The notes under the pieces were generated by a model, which saw nothing but the letters and a program-made list of their open reading frames with translations, was not told the DNA's origin and did not search any database. Positions 51,481 to 60,669 of a DNA stretch of 64,000 nucleotides are shown in pieces. Position numbers and translations under genes: made by a program. Position 1 is the first letter of the stretch, and every line of letters starts with the position of its first letter. Source of the DNA: UBA993 sp964436815 (lineage in GTDB: Bacteria > Bacillota > Dethiobacteria > DTU022); contig CAYTER010000005.1 in NCBI GenBank assembly GCA_964436815.1, positions 3,350 through 67,349 of the forward strand, read 5' to 3'.

Positions 51481-53436
51481 TCAGCTGATCCTGCTTCCCG
51501 GAGGTACATCCCGCTCAAGGGTGGTTAAAGCCAAGCTGCCATCCGGGGTTGTTGCCGCAAGCAGCATCCCCTGGGATTGAACACCGCGGAGCTTAACCGG
51601 TTTTAGATTGGCAACGAAGATAATTTTTTTACCGATCAGGGCATCGGGCTCGTAGTGTTCAGCAATACCGGCCACTACCTGCCGTTTTTCCTCATCGCCA
51701 AGAAGCACTTCAAGCTTAAGCAGTTTATCGGATTTAGGGATCCGCTCCGCTGCGAGGATCTGGGCTACTCTTAAATCAACCTGTTGAAATTGATCAATAC
51801 TGATTAAGCCCTGTTGATCTTCTTGCGGGCCGGACTCCTCAGCCTGCTCCGCACCGGCGGACGGTTTACCACCCTGCATTTCACGGATTTCAGCCTGTAA
51901 ATTCAGGCGGGGAAAAAGATCTTCGCCGCGCTCAACTTTAGTTGAAGGCTGAATGGCCCCCCAACGCTGCAAAGAATCCCAGCTCTGAAGGGTTCTGTCG
52001 CCCCTTAACCCAATCTGCTCAAGGATGCTTTCAGGCGTCCGCGGCATAAACGGCTTTAAGAGCACGGCAATGAAGCGGATACTTTCAACCAGGTTATAGA
52101 GAACCGTTCCCAGGCGAGCCCGATCAGCCGGATCTTTAGCAAGCTCCCAGGGCAGGTTCTCGTCTATATATTTGTTGCTGCGGCGGACCAGCTTCCAGAG
52201 ATCGGCAAGGGCATCACTTGTTTTCAGTTCATTCATAGCCGATTCAACAACAGCAGGGGTTTCCAACGCCAGGTTGCGCAGTTCTTCATCTCCCGGCCCG
52301 GTGATTTCAGGGGAGGGAAGAACTCCTTCAAAATAGCGCTCAACCATGGTTAACGTCCGGCTGACCAGATTGCCCAGATCATTGGCCAGATCGGTGTTAA
52401 TCCGGCTGATAAAGTTTTCGAGGCTGAAAATCCCATCCTGTCCGAAAGGGATCTCCCGGAGCAGAAAATAACGCAGGGCATCAGAGCTGTAGCGGGCGGC
52501 CAAAACCCGGGGATCAATAACATTACCTTTGGATTTTGACATTTTTCCATCCTGCAGCATCAGCCAGCCATGCCCGAAAACAGTTTTCGGCAGGGGCAGA
52601 TCCAGGGCCATCAGGAAAATAGGCCAGTAAATAGTATGAAAACGCAGAATATCTTTTCCGATCAGCTGAACATCTGCCGGCCAGAAAGTATCGAAATTGC
52701 TGCCCTTTTCTCCATAACCGAGCGCAGTGATGTAATTGCTGAGAGCATCAAGCCAGACGTAGATGACATGATCCTGATCAAAAGGAACCGGGATGCCCCA
52801 TTTGAAAGAGGTTCGCGATACACAGAGATCTTCAAGGCCCGGCTTCAGAAAATTATTGACCATTTCATTCTTCCGCGACGGGGGCTGGATAAACTCAGGG
52901 TTTGCTTCGATATGAGCAAGAAGACGATCAGCATATTTTGACATTCTGAAAAAGTAAGCTTCTTCAGCTATTAATTCTACTTCGCGGCCGCAGTCGGGGC
53001 AATTACCGTCCACAAGCTGGCGCTCTGTCCAGTAGGCTTCACAGGGGGTGCAATACCAGCCTTCGTATTTACCTTTGTAGATATCACCATGCTCGTGAAA
53101 ATGTGTAAATATCGCCGACACCTTGTCCATGTGGCGCTTTTCAGTGGTTCGGATAAAATCATCATAGGTTATATCCAGCTCATCCCAGAGTTCTTTAATC
53201 CAGGCTACAATCTCGTCAACAAACTCAATCGGTTTTTTACCGGCTGCTTCCGCCTGGCGCTGTATTTTTTGTCCGTGCTCGTCGGTTCCCGTCAAGAACC
53301 AGACCTTGTATCCGGTCAGTCTTTTAAACCGGGCCATGGCATCGGCCGCTACGGTTGTATATGAGTTTCCGACATGCAGTTTATTACTGGGGTAATAGAT
53401 GGGAGTAGTAATATAAAACGTTTTTTCGCCTGCCAC
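51481..53436 (-). CDS. metG: Methionyl-tRNA synthetase
   Basis: Charges initiator and elongator tRNA-Met. 651 residues: TTPIYYPSNKLHVGNSYTT with the HIGH-like HVGN, zinc-type cysteines CTPC and CPDC near 127-150, KMSKSKGNVIDP near 297, anticodon domain, and a C-terminal tRNA-binding (EMAP-like) domain from about 545 (IDQFQQVDLRVAQIL). The KMSKS region and C-terminal dimer domain mark the common Bacillota form. GTG start with GAGGAGG. I see no convincing T-box in the 300 bp upstream. Confidence 0.97.
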   Translation of the reverse strand: MAGEKTFYITTPIYYPSNKLHVGNSYTTVAADAMARFKRLTGYKVWFLTGTDEHGQKIQRQAEAAGKKPIEFVDEIVAWIKELWDELDITYDDFIRTTEKRHMDKVSAIFTHFHEHGDIYKGKYEGWYCTPCEAYWTERQLVDGNCPDCGREVELIAEEAYFFRMSKYADRLLAHIEANPEFIQPPSRKNEMVNNFLKPGLEDLCVSRTSFKWGIPVPFDQDHVIYVWLDALSNYITALGYGEKGSNFDTFWPADVQLIGKDILRFHTIYWPIFLMALDLPLPKTVFGHGWLMLQDGKMSKSKGNVIDPRVLAARYSSDALRYFLLREIPFGQDGIFSLENFISRINTDLANDLGNLVSRTLTMVERYFEGVLPSPEITGPGDEELRNLALETPAVVESAMNELKTSDALADLWKLVRRSNKYIDENLPWELAKDPADRARLGTVLYNLVESIRFIAVLLKPFMPRTPESILEQIGLRGDRTLQSWDSLQRWGAIQPSTKVERGEDLFPRLNLQAEIREMQGGKPSAGAEQAEESGPQEDQQGLISIDQFQQVDLRVAQILAAERIPKSDKLLKLEVLLGDEEKRQVVAGIAEHYEPDALIGKKIIFVANLKPVKLRGVQSQGMLLAATTPDGSLALTTLERDVPPGSRIS

Positions 53437-53738
53437 GAGTGGGCCTCCTCAAGACTACAGAAAGATGTGGATATTATATCAGAGCCGCCCTTAGTGTCAA
53501 GAAAAACGGGGAGCGCCCTATTTTAAGCCAAATATTAACACATAAAGTAATATCAGAGAAAAGTTGCCTGACATTAATTTGCACCCGGTACATATTATCG
53601 AACAATTATACATCTAAATCCATGTCATAAATTTGTAAAGTTGAGTATTTCGGGAAAAAAACTATTGACTTACCATGTAAATTACTGGTATAATGTTCGA
53701 ACCACCCTTGCTCCATCTTGATAAAAGGAGGAATAGCA
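53437..53738 (+). promoter_or_regulatory. metG/abrB divergent region with abrB promoter
   Basis: 302 bp. On the plus strand TTGACT (53665-53670) and a perfect TATAAT (53689-53694), 18 bp apart, form a good sigma-A promoter whose start would lie about 40 bp before abrB. The metG promoter must lie in the other half. AT-rich runs are present; no riboswitch is evident. Confidence 0.75.
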
Positions 53739-53981
53739 TTGAAGTCAACAGGTATCGTTAGAAAAGTAGACGAACTGGGCCGAGTAGTGATTCCTATAGA
53801 ATTAAGACGAACCCTGGGCATTGAAGTTAAGGATGCCCTGGAGATTTATGTAGATGCCGAAAAAATCATCCTTAAAAAATATGAACCTGCCTGCCTGTTC
53901 TGCGGCAATGCCGATAATGTTAAGCATTTCGGCAATCGTATTGTATGTCGCGAATGTATTGACAAATTGGCCAAAGACTAA
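53739..53981 (+). CDS. abrB: AbrB family transition-state regulator with C-terminal Cys knuckle
   Basis: 80-residue DNA-binding protein. The N-terminal swapped-hairpin AbrB domain is complete (STGIVRKVDELGRVVIPIELRRTL, shown by IVRKVDELGRVVIP and ELRRTLGI); the C-terminus carries CLFCG and CREC, two CxxC pairs that could bind zinc, as in other clostridial AbrB proteins. TTG start at 53739 has AAAGGAGG upstream. A strong sigma-A promoter and a terminator flank it, so it is monocistronic. It lies next to metG as in B. subtilis. Confidence 0.93.
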   Translation: MKSTGIVRKVDELGRVVIPIELRRTLGIEVKDALEIYVDAEKIILKKYEPACLFCGNADNVKHFGNRIVCRECIDKLAKD

Positions 53982-53998
53982 ATTTGTAGTCCGCAAAA

Positions 53999-54031
53999 GG
54001 GGGCGTGTAGTTAACACGCCCCCTTCTTTAT
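53999..54031. terminator. Bidirectional terminator between abrB and yaaT
   Basis: GGGGGCGTGT (53999-54008) and ACACGCCCCC (54014-54023) pair perfectly around a 5-nt loop; TTCTTTAT follows on the plus strand and CCTTTTGC on the minus strand. Confidence 0.88.
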
Positions 54032-54828
54032 GGCATATCTACCTCTTCCAGGGGAAATTCTCTCATGTGATCCGATTCAAGCAGCTTAACATGAACTGTT
54101 TTTTTCTTATAATTAACATCCACTACCTGACCTTCACCATCTGGAGTAATAACTCTGTCTCCCTGTTTAGGCATACTGTCACGGGCATCCTCATAGGCTC
54201 TTGCTTCATAACGCAAACAGCACATCAGGCGCCCGCAGACCCCTGAAATTTTAGTTGGATTCAGAGAAAGATTCTGGCCTTTAGCCATCCGGATTGATAC
54301 CGGTTCAAAGTCTTCAAGAAAGGTTGAACAGCAGAATGCCCGTCCACAGGGACCGATGCCGCCTTTAATCTTTGCCTCATCGCGCACTCCAATCTGGCGC
54401 AGCTCGATCCTGGTTTTAAAAATCGAGGCCAGATCTTTAACCAGTTCTCTGAAATCAACTCTTTCTTCCGATGTAAAGTAGAATATGATCTTGTTTCGAT
54501 CAAATGTATACTCAACCGTAACCAATTTCATGTCAAGATTGTGTTCGACAATTTTTTCCCGGCAGCGGTTATAGGCAATCTCTTCCTTCTGCCTGTTTTC
54601 CTCTACCCTGACCAGATCAGCATCAGTGGCCACCCGTATTACTTTCTTTAAGGGTAAAACCAGTTCCTGATCCGGAACATCTCTTTCGGCAATAACAACC
54701 TGACCGATTTCCTGACCCCGGGCTGTCTCAACGATAACCTGTATACCTGGATCAAGGGGATCGGTAAAAGGTTCGAAATAATAGGTTTTTCCGGCAGGCT
54801 TAAAGCGAATACCGATTACCCTGGTCAA
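54028..54828 (-). CDS. ricT: PSP1/RicT (YaaT) family protein
   Basis: 266 residues of the YaaT/RicT family, which in B. subtilis works in the Y-complex (RicAFT) with RNase Y and binds Fe-S clusters. Family marks: GIGPCGRAFCCSTFL, and NPTKISGVCGRLMCCLRYE, the cysteine-rich cluster region near 155-200. KYRVFYTSE-like N-terminal features include TVEYTFDRNKIIFYFTSEERV. Same strand, immediately after holB (stop/start touch at 54828/54829). Confidence 0.93.
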   Translation of the reverse strand: MTRVIGIRFKPAGKTYYFEPFTDPLDPGIQVIVETARGQEIGQVVIAERDVPDQELVLPLKKVIRVATDADLVRVEENRQKEEIAYNRCREKIVEHNLDMKLVTVEYTFDRNKIIFYFTSEERVDFRELVKDLASIFKTRIELRQIGVRDEAKIKGGIGPCGRAFCCSTFLEDFEPVSIRMAKGQNLSLNPTKISGVCGRLMCCLRYEARAYEDARDSMPKQGDRVITPDGEGQVVDVNYKKKTVHVKLLESDHMREFPLEEVDMP

Positions 54829-55806
54829 TTAAGTTAACCTCCTTTGCAGCTCTATCAATGTTTTTTCTAGCAACAGGCGGCGATTGACATTGGTAGAGTT
54901 CAGTTCAAATACAGTATTATTCAGCAGCAAAACTGCTTCTTCAAGATCGCCAGGCATTATTGTTTCAAGCCAGATTAGCGGCTGCTGTGGCTGAAGTCGA
55001 TCACCACTGCGGCATAAATTTTGCATCAGCCCATCCCGGTAAATCATAGTCAGAAACTCCAGAACAGCAATCAAGTCCTCATTTTGGGCCAGTTTTTCGG
55101 CCCAATTCAGCAGCTGATGGACCGGATTTCTGCTGACCGCTAAATTGTAAGCAAGGATATTTGCTTCTTCGATTCGCTCATCAAGCGTTTCGTCATCAGC
55201 CAGGCGTAAAGCATGGCCTGGAAGCCCGGCGCTAATCCTGGCCAGCAAAGTCGCCTTTTCTACTGGCAAGTTTTTTTCCCTTACCAAAATACCCGCCAGT
55301 TGATCCGTATCAAGCGGCCGCAAGTAATAGTGCTGGCACCTGGAAATAATCGTGTCCTTTAGCAAACCTATTTTTTCAACCAACAGAATAAATGTTAATC
55401 CGGGTGGTGGATCCTCAAGAATCTTTAAAAGCGATGCGGAAGCTTCGGCCGTCATTTTATCAGCTTCTTCAATCAGGCAAACCTTCCTGCTGCCTGCCAG
55501 GTAGAAACTTTCCTTTACTGATCGGATCTGTTCGGTTTTCAATTTCTGCTTCTCAGGTTTGAGGGGGAAAAACCCGGGGTGATTGCCCGACTCAAAACTG
55601 CGGCATGATCCGCATTCCTGGCAAGGTTCGGCGCCGCTGCGCGCTCCGCATAGAAGTGCTTTGGCCAACACTTTTCCCCAGCTTTTTTTACCGCTTCCGG
55701 CAGGGCCAATCAACATTAGAGCATGACCAATTTTATTGCTGTTAAAAGCAGAGGTTAAAAGTGAGCGCAGCTCATCCTGTCCCGCTAATTGACTGATCTT
55801 AACCAA
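54829..55806 (-). CDS. holB: DNA polymerase III delta' subunit
   Basis: 325-residue clamp-loader subunit. AAA+ N-terminus with LIGPAGSGKKSWGKVLAKAL (Walker A variant GPAGSGKKS, Lys-Ser kept), zinc module CGARS...CQECGSC, and SASLLKILEDPPPGLTFIL with the SRC-type arginine motif in ISRCQHYYL. A short C-terminal domain. Between tmk and yaaT, the usual order. Confidence 0.93.
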   Translation of the reverse strand: MVKISQLAGQDELRSLLTSAFNSNKIGHALMLIGPAGSGKKSWGKVLAKALLCGARSGAEPCQECGSCRSFESGNHPGFFPLKPEKQKLKTEQIRSVKESFYLAGSRKVCLIEEADKMTAEASASLLKILEDPPPGLTFILLVEKIGLLKDTIISRCQHYYLRPLDTDQLAGILVREKNLPVEKATLLARISAGLPGHALRLADDETLDERIEEANILAYNLAVSRNPVHQLLNWAEKLAQNEDLIAVLEFLTMIYRDGLMQNLCRSGDRLQPQQPLIWLETIMPGDLEEAVLLLNNTVFELNSTNVNRRLLLEKTLIELQRRLT

Positions 55807-55809
55807 GGG

Positions 55810-56445
55810 TTATCCATTCCCCGTTCTTTCAAGAAGCGCTTTTGTATGCGACCAGACCAGTTCCGCAATATTTTCAATTGAATCCTGAGCATTAATCACT
55901 TCAAAGCGATAATCCTCTGCATCAGCCAACTGAAGATATCCGGCCCTAACCCGTCGGTGGAAAAATAGATCTTTGCTTTCCATCCGGTCGGCAGTCACTT
56001 TCCGGCGCTTTGCGGCATCCTCGGCCATTAAATCAAACAGGAAAGTAAGCGCAGGAGTAATACCGCGGGCGGCAATCCGGTTAAGAGCCCTGATCTCCGC
56101 CAGATCCGCGCCGCCCCCGTAACCCTGGTAAGCCAGGGTTGAATCGGTGAAGCGATCGCATATGATTATTTTGCCAGAGATTAGGGCCGGAATAATCACC
56201 TGCCCGGTCAACTCAGAGCGGGCAGCCATATAGAGCAACAGTTCAGCGCCGAGTGACAAGGAATAGTGGTTTTCTAAGATTACCTGCCTGATGTCTTCTC
56301 CAACCGGGGTTCCACCCGGTTCGCGAATCAATAACGGTGACAATCCTTCTTTATTAAGGCGCTGCAACAGCAAGTCCGCCTGGGTGCTTTTACCGCAGCC
56401 GTCGATACCTTCAAAAGAAATTAGCAAACCCCGCGTTTTAAACAC
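55810..56445 (-). CDS. tmk: Thymidylate kinase
   Basis: Phosphorylates dTMP to dTDP. 211 residues: SFEGIDGCGKSTQADLL (P-loop), REPGGTPVGEDIRQ, DRFTDSTLAYQGYGGG (substrate-binding DR motif) and the LID segment MAEDAAKRRKVTADRMESK. Starts the tmk-holB-ricT run, 3 bp before holB. Confidence 0.96.
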   Translation of the reverse strand: MFKTRGLLISFEGIDGCGKSTQADLLLQRLNKEGLSPLLIREPGGTPVGEDIRQVILENHYSLSLGAELLLYMAARSELTGQVIIPALISGKIIICDRFTDSTLAYQGYGGGADLAEIRALNRIAARGITPALTFLFDLMAEDAAKRRKVTADRMESKDLFFHRRVRAGYLQLADAEDYRFEVINAQDSIENIAELVWSHTKALLERTGNG

Positions 56446-56492
56446 CCCTCACCCTCACTGAGTTTAATAATAAATGATCCGGATTTGTTTAT

Positions 56493-56521
56493 AGAGAAAA
56501 AAAGCAGGCCTGCCGGCCTGC
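56493..56521 (-). terminator. Terminator of guaB
   Basis: GCAGGCC (56504-56510) and GGCCTGC (56515-56521) pair around TGCC; on the minus strand a TTTTTTTCTC tract follows. It lies 20 bp after the guaB stop. Confidence 0.88.
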
Positions 56522-56542
56522 AATTGCGGACCACCAGTCAAT

Positions 56543-57997
56543 CTAGAAGCTGTAATTAGGAGCTTCCTTGGTTATCTGGACCCCATGCGGGTGGCTCTCT
56601 TTCAAGCCTGCACCTGAAATACGGATAAATCGGGTTTTCTGCTGAAGATCAGCTATCGAACCCACTCCGCAATAGCCCATACCGGCTTTTAGCCCGCCTG
56701 CCAGCTGAAAGACCATGTCGCCAACAGTTCCCCGGAAAGGTACGCGTCCCTCGATCCCTTCAGGCACCAATTTTTGCTCGTACTCCTGAAAATAGCGGTC
56801 ACGGGAGCCTTCTTTCATCGCTCCAAGTGAGCCCATACCACGATAGACCTTATAGCTGCGGCCCTGGAAAATTTCAAATTCACCGGGGCTTTCTTCAGTG
56901 CCGGCCAGAAGTGATCCAATCATCACCGTTGACGCGCCGGCAGCCAGTGCCTTGGTAATATCTCCACTGAACTTGATTCCACCATCGGCAACAACAGGAA
57001 CATCATATTCCCTGCCGGCTTTAGCCGCCTCATAGATGGCTGTAATCTGAGGCACTCCTATACCGGCAATCACCCGGGTAGTGCAAATTGAACCAGGGCC
57101 AACACCTACTTTAACGGCATCCGCACCGGCCTTGATCAAGTCTCTGGCTCCCTCGGCGGTAGCAATATTGCCTCCCATTACATCGATATCGGGACATAGA
57201 CTCTTAATTTCCCTGACTGAATCGATTACGGTCTGAGAATGACCGTGAGCAGAATCAACCACAATCAAATCAACTCCGGCCTCGGCGAGCGCCTCAGCCC
57301 TGTTAACGGCATCGCGTCCCACTCCGACTGCGGCAGCAGATAGCAGTCTGCCATTGCTGTCTTTGGATGCCCGGGGGTACTGGATTGTTTTTTCAATATC
57401 TTTAATGGTGATCAGTCCTTTTAAATTAAACTGATCGTCGACGATCGGCAGTTTTTCGATCTTATAGCGGCCCAGGATCTGCTGCGCTTCTTTGAGGGTA
57501 GTGCCGACAGGAGCGGTAACCAGCTTTTCATGGGTCATTACTTCACCAATCGGTCGGGTATAGTCATCTTCAAAACGCAGATCGCGGTTAGTAATTATGC
57601 CAACCAGCTTCTCCCCGACGGTGACCGGTACGCCAGAAATACGATAGCGCTCCATCAGGGCGGCAGCGTCATTTAATGTGTGCTCCGGGGAAAGCCGGAA
57701 GGGGTTGGTGATCACTCCATGTTCTGATCTTTTTACTTTATCTACTTCTTCAGCCTGTTTTTCAATGGACATGTTTCGATGAATAACCCCGATTCCGCCT
57801 TCGCGGGCAATAGCAATGGCCATGCGCGCCTCGGTGACGGTATCCATACCGGCAGACAAGAGGGGCAGGTTGAGTTTGATATTGCGGCTTACCCGGGTTG
57901 AAATATCGACGTCGCGGGGTGTAACCTTGGAATGGGCGGGAACTAAAAGCACATCATCAAAGGTTAAACCTTCGTAGGAAAATTTATCATTTTGCAA
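56543..57997 (-). CDS. guaB: Inosine-5'-monophosphate dehydrogenase
   Basis: NAD-dependent oxidation of IMP to XMP, first committed step of GMP synthesis. 484 residues: TFDDVLLVPAHS, LLSAGMDTVTEARMA, two CBS domains (about 95-205), GVGPGSICTTRVIAG with catalytic Cys near 305, MGGNIAT, and flap/Arg region SLGAMKEGSRDRYFQ. Own terminator; separated from tmk by about 100 bp. Confidence 0.97.
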   Translation of the reverse strand: MQNDKFSYEGLTFDDVLLVPAHSKVTPRDVDISTRVSRNIKLNLPLLSAGMDTVTEARMAIAIAREGGIGVIHRNMSIEKQAEEVDKVKRSEHGVITNPFRLSPEHTLNDAAALMERYRISGVPVTVGEKLVGIITNRDLRFEDDYTRPIGEVMTHEKLVTAPVGTTLKEAQQILGRYKIEKLPIVDDQFNLKGLITIKDIEKTIQYPRASKDSNGRLLSAAAVGVGRDAVNRAEALAEAGVDLIVVDSAHGHSQTVIDSVREIKSLCPDIDVMGGNIATAEGARDLIKAGADAVKVGVGPGSICTTRVIAGIGVPQITAIYEAAKAGREYDVPVVADGGIKFSGDITKALAAGASTVMIGSLLAGTEESPGEFEIFQGRSYKVYRGMGSLGAMKEGSRDRYFQEYEQKLVPEGIEGRVPFRGTVGDMVFQLAGGLKAGMGYCGVGSIADLQQKTRFIRISGAGLKESHPHGVQITKEAPNYSF

Positions 57998-58202
57998 TGT
58001 GCCAGCCTCCGGCTATTTTCAGGTGAAATTTATTGCAATGATCATAACAAACGCCCCTTGCAGTGTCAACCGCAACTACCCTAGACCGCAACTGCCCTAC
58101 AGGCATAACCTGGAAGCCACGGGCAGGATATAGTCAAGCTGATCAAGAATTGGTTTAGCGGAAGCAGCAAGTAAAAGAAGTCTGTTGGGGAGGATACAGA
58201 AA

Positions 58203-58967
58203 ATGCCATATATCAATGTCGACGGCCGCAAAACATATTACTCAGGGGATAACAGCCGTGAAGGAACCCCGGTGATCTTCTGCCACGGTTCAGGCGGCGG
58301 ACATCATCACTGGCTTTTCCAGATCAGGGATTTGAAAAAACCGGTTAACCCCCTGGCTGTCGATTTGCCCGGTCATGGAAGCTCTGAAGGGGAACCGATG
58401 AATTCAGTTGCCGCGTACCGCGACTGGTTGAACAGATTCAGACAAGCAGCCGGCATCGAGAATTTTATTCCAGCTGGGCACTCTCTTGGCGGAGCAATAG
58501 CAATCGACTACGCCCTTCATTATCCCGGTCAGATAATGGGATTGATTCTGGTCGGCACAGGCAGCCGCCTCAGGGTGTTACCGGCTTTTCTCGACGCTTT
58601 ACGGGAAGGAACAGTGCCACCTGATTTCGCCGATTTTCTATACGGCCCTGATGCCGCCGATGATTTACGCGAAAAGGGGAGAGAAGAGGTTAAATCTTGC
58701 TCACCTGACCTTTATTACGCCGATTTAAGCGCCTGTGATCATTTTGATGTAAGCAGCGAACTGCCGGGTATTGATAAACCGGCCTTGATCATCTGCGGTA
58801 CTGAAGATCGACTTACCCCGGTAAAGTACAGCCGCTTTCTTGAAGAAAAAATTCCCTGGAGCCGGATTGAAATAATTGAAGGTGCCGGCCATATGGTCAT
58901 GCTTGAGAAGCCGGCACAGGTTAACCGGGCCATCACCAGGTTCGTGGAAGAACTGGCGGCAGGTTAA
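58203..58967 (+). CDS. Alpha/beta hydrolase family protein
   Basis: 254 residues of the alpha/beta-hydrolase fold: oxyanion loop FCHGSGGGHHHWLFQIR, nucleophile elbow AGHSLGGAIAIDYAL with Ser near 93, acid in ICGTEDRLTP, and catalytic His in EGAGHMVMLEKP. Substrate unknown; resembles MenH/BioH-like esterases. ATG at 58203 with GGGGAGGA upstream; TTG at 58185 is poorer because it contains that site. Followed by a DUF3786 gene 43 bp later. Confidence 0.85.
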   Translation: MPYINVDGRKTYYSGDNSREGTPVIFCHGSGGGHHHWLFQIRDLKKPVNPLAVDLPGHGSSEGEPMNSVAAYRDWLNRFRQAAGIENFIPAGHSLGGAIAIDYALHYPGQIMGLILVGTGSRLRVLPAFLDALREGTVPPDFADFLYGPDAADDLREKGREEVKSCSPDLYYADLSACDHFDVSSELPGIDKPALIICGTEDRLTPVKYSRFLEEKIPWSRIEIIEGAGHMVMLEKPAQVNRAITRFVEELAAG

Positions 58968-59010
58968 CCTAAAACCCCGTTAGACCTTTGTCTGAAAGTA
59001 AGGAGGATCT

Positions 59011-59628
59011 ATGGAGAAAAAACGCAGTTATTTTAATCTTGAAGAAACCCTGAAGCAGGCTACAGCAAAATTTGCAAACCTCGATCCTGCCACTCTGGGC
59101 TTAAATTCCGGCGCCAGATGGCAGCAGGCCGAAAATGCACTGCACATCCCTTTCCTCGATCAGGAATACCGGGTAGCTTATCCCGGCGGAAAGGTAAAAA
59201 CAGCAGCAGGAGAGGATGCCTCGATCTACCTGGCCATTATTATTTTGCATTACCTGGTCACCGCCGACGGCACCCCGTTAGCCGGACGCTGGATTGCCTA
59301 CCGTCACCTCCCCGGAGGCGATATTTACATTGATCCTTTCCAGAAGAGGGCGATCACTCCATTTCTAAAGACCTTTGGCGAAAAACCCGATCAGTTCAAG
59401 AAAGCCGCGACTGCCCTGGGCGGCGTTGAGCAGAAAATGAGCGGTATAAGCATGGTCATTCCGGTTTTCCCGCGGGTTCCGCTCTGCTTCACAATTTGGC
59501 CCGGAGATGAGGAAATGCCCGCTTCGGCAAACATACTATTTGATGAATCAGCCCCGCACTACCTGCCGACAGAAGATTATGCACACCTGCCGGCCATCGT
59601 CAACGGGGCTCTAAAAAGCAAACTTTAG
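59011..59628 (+). CDS. DUF3786 domain protein
   Basis: 205 residues that resemble the DUF3786 family of anaerobes, of unknown function. Seen: conserved FLDQEYRVAYPGGKV, IILHYLVTADGTPLAGRWIAYRHLPGG, FGEKPDQFKKAA, and VIPVFPRVPLCFTIWPGDEEMPASANILFDESAPHYLPTEDY (in parts), the family's aromatic/acidic C-terminal segment. AAGGAGG upstream of the ATG. Likely co-transcribed with the alpha/beta hydrolase. It ends 4 bp before the assembly gap. Confidence 0.8.
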   Translation: MEKKRSYFNLEETLKQATAKFANLDPATLGLNSGARWQQAENALHIPFLDQEYRVAYPGGKVKTAAGEDASIYLAIIILHYLVTADGTPLAGRWIAYRHLPGGDIYIDPFQKRAITPFLKTFGEKPDQFKKAATALGGVEQKMSGISMVIPVFPRVPLCFTIWPGDEEMPASANILFDESAPHYLPTEDYAHLPAIVNGALKSKL

Positions 59629-59632
59629 TAGC

Positions 59633-59732
59633 NNNNNNNNNNNNNNNNNNNNNNNNNNNNNNNNNNNNNNNNNNNNNNNNNNNNNNNNNNNNNNNNNNNN
59701 NNNNNNNNNNNNNNNNNNNNNNNNNNNNNNNN
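59633..59732. other. Assembly gap (100 N)
   Basis: A run of exactly 100 N, the placeholder for a scaffold join of unknown size. It falls just after the recR stop codon (minus strand) and the DUF3786 stop. In B. subtilis yaaL and bofA follow recR, so any such genes would be hidden here. Confidence 0.98.
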
Positions 59733-59733
59733 T

Positions 59734-60330
59734 TTACATGTCGCGACGGCCGTCAAGAGCACGGCTGAGGGTCAGATCGTCGGCATACTCCAGATCCCCG
59801 CCCACCGGCAAGCCGAAAGCAATGCGGGTCACTCTGACCCCTTGAGGTTTAAGCATTCGCGCCAGGTAGCCGGCAGTTGCGTCACCTTCTACATTCGGGT
59901 TGGTGGCAATAATGACCTCGCTGATCTTTTCTTCAGTAATGCGCCTGACCAGTTGATCAAAGTGAAGTTCTTCCGGACCGATGCCATCAAGCGGCGATAA
60001 GGCCCCGTGCAGCACGTGGTAAAGTCCCCGATACTGCCCTGTGCGCTCGATAACCAGAACATCCCGCGGCTCCTGGATAATGCAGAGCAAAGACTGATCA
60101 CGACTTTCATCGCTGCAATAGGGGCAAATTTCCCCTTCAGCCAGGCTCCCGCAGGTTTTGCAAAAATCTAATTTATCTTTTGCCTCAACCATCGCCCGGG
60201 CGATCATCACCACTTCTTCGCGGGGGCAGCTCAGCAGAAAAAAAGCCAGTCTCTGTGCTGTTTTTGGACCAATTCCGGGAAAACGGCAAAGCACTTCAAC
60301 CAGCCGCTTCAGTGAATCGGGATAAACCAT
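59734..60330 (-). CDS. recR: Recombination protein RecR
   Basis: 198 residues, complete, ending right at the gap. RecFOR mediator for loading RecA on gapped DNA. Helix-hairpin-helix FPGIGPKTAQRLAFFL, C4 zinc finger CKTCGSLAEGEICPYC near 58-73, and Toprim domain with VIERTGQYRGLYHVLHG and TNPNVEGDATAGYLA. Downstream of ybaB, as in most Bacillota. Confidence 0.96.
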   Translation of the reverse strand: MVYPDSLKRLVEVLCRFPGIGPKTAQRLAFFLLSCPREEVVMIARAMVEAKDKLDFCKTCGSLAEGEICPYCSDESRDQSLLCIIQEPRDVLVIERTGQYRGLYHVLHGALSPLDGIGPEELHFDQLVRRITEEKISEVIIATNPNVEGDATAGYLARMLKPQGVRVTRIAFGLPVGGDLEYADDLTLSRALDGRRDM

Positions 60331-60651
60331 TTAAAACATTCCCGGAGGCAGGTTAAGCCCCCCGGCCAGTTTCTGCATCTCAGAGGCCACCAGATCATCA
60401 ACCCTTTTAAAAGCTTCGTTGACTGCGGCAACAATCATATCCTCGAGCATCTCACGGTTATCTTCACTGATCGCTTCCGGGTCGATCTGCAGAGATACCA
60501 GAGTTTTGGTGCCGCTGGCGACAACCCTGACTGCACCGCCACCGCTTGTCGCCTCTACAGTTTTCGCGGCTATTTCTTCCTGCATACGGCCCATTTCCGC
60601 CTGGGCTTTCTGCAGCTGCTTCATCATCTTGTTCATACCACCGTTAGACAT
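60331..60651 (-). CDS. YbaB/EbfC family nucleoid-associated protein
   Basis: 106 residues; small DNA-binding dimer. MNKMMKQLQKAQAEMGRMQEE coiled-coil start, VEATSGGGAVRVVASG, ISEDNREMLEDMIVAAVNEA and GGLNLPPGMF are the family's hallmarks. Its stop directly precedes recR, with the dnaX gene 18 bp upstream: a dnaX-ybaB-recR operon. Confidence 0.96.
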   Translation of the reverse strand: MSNGGMNKMMKQLQKAQAEMGRMQEEIAAKTVEATSGGGAVRVVASGTKTLVSLQIDPEAISEDNREMLEDMIVAAVNEAFKRVDDLVASEMQKLAGGLNLPPGMF

Positions 60652-60669
60652 TAAACCCAGCCCCTTTCC

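Noticed and set aside
53437..53664. T-box or SAM riboswitch before metG
   Set aside because: No T-box motif (TGGNACC-type) or SAM-aptamer core was recognisable by eye on the minus strand.
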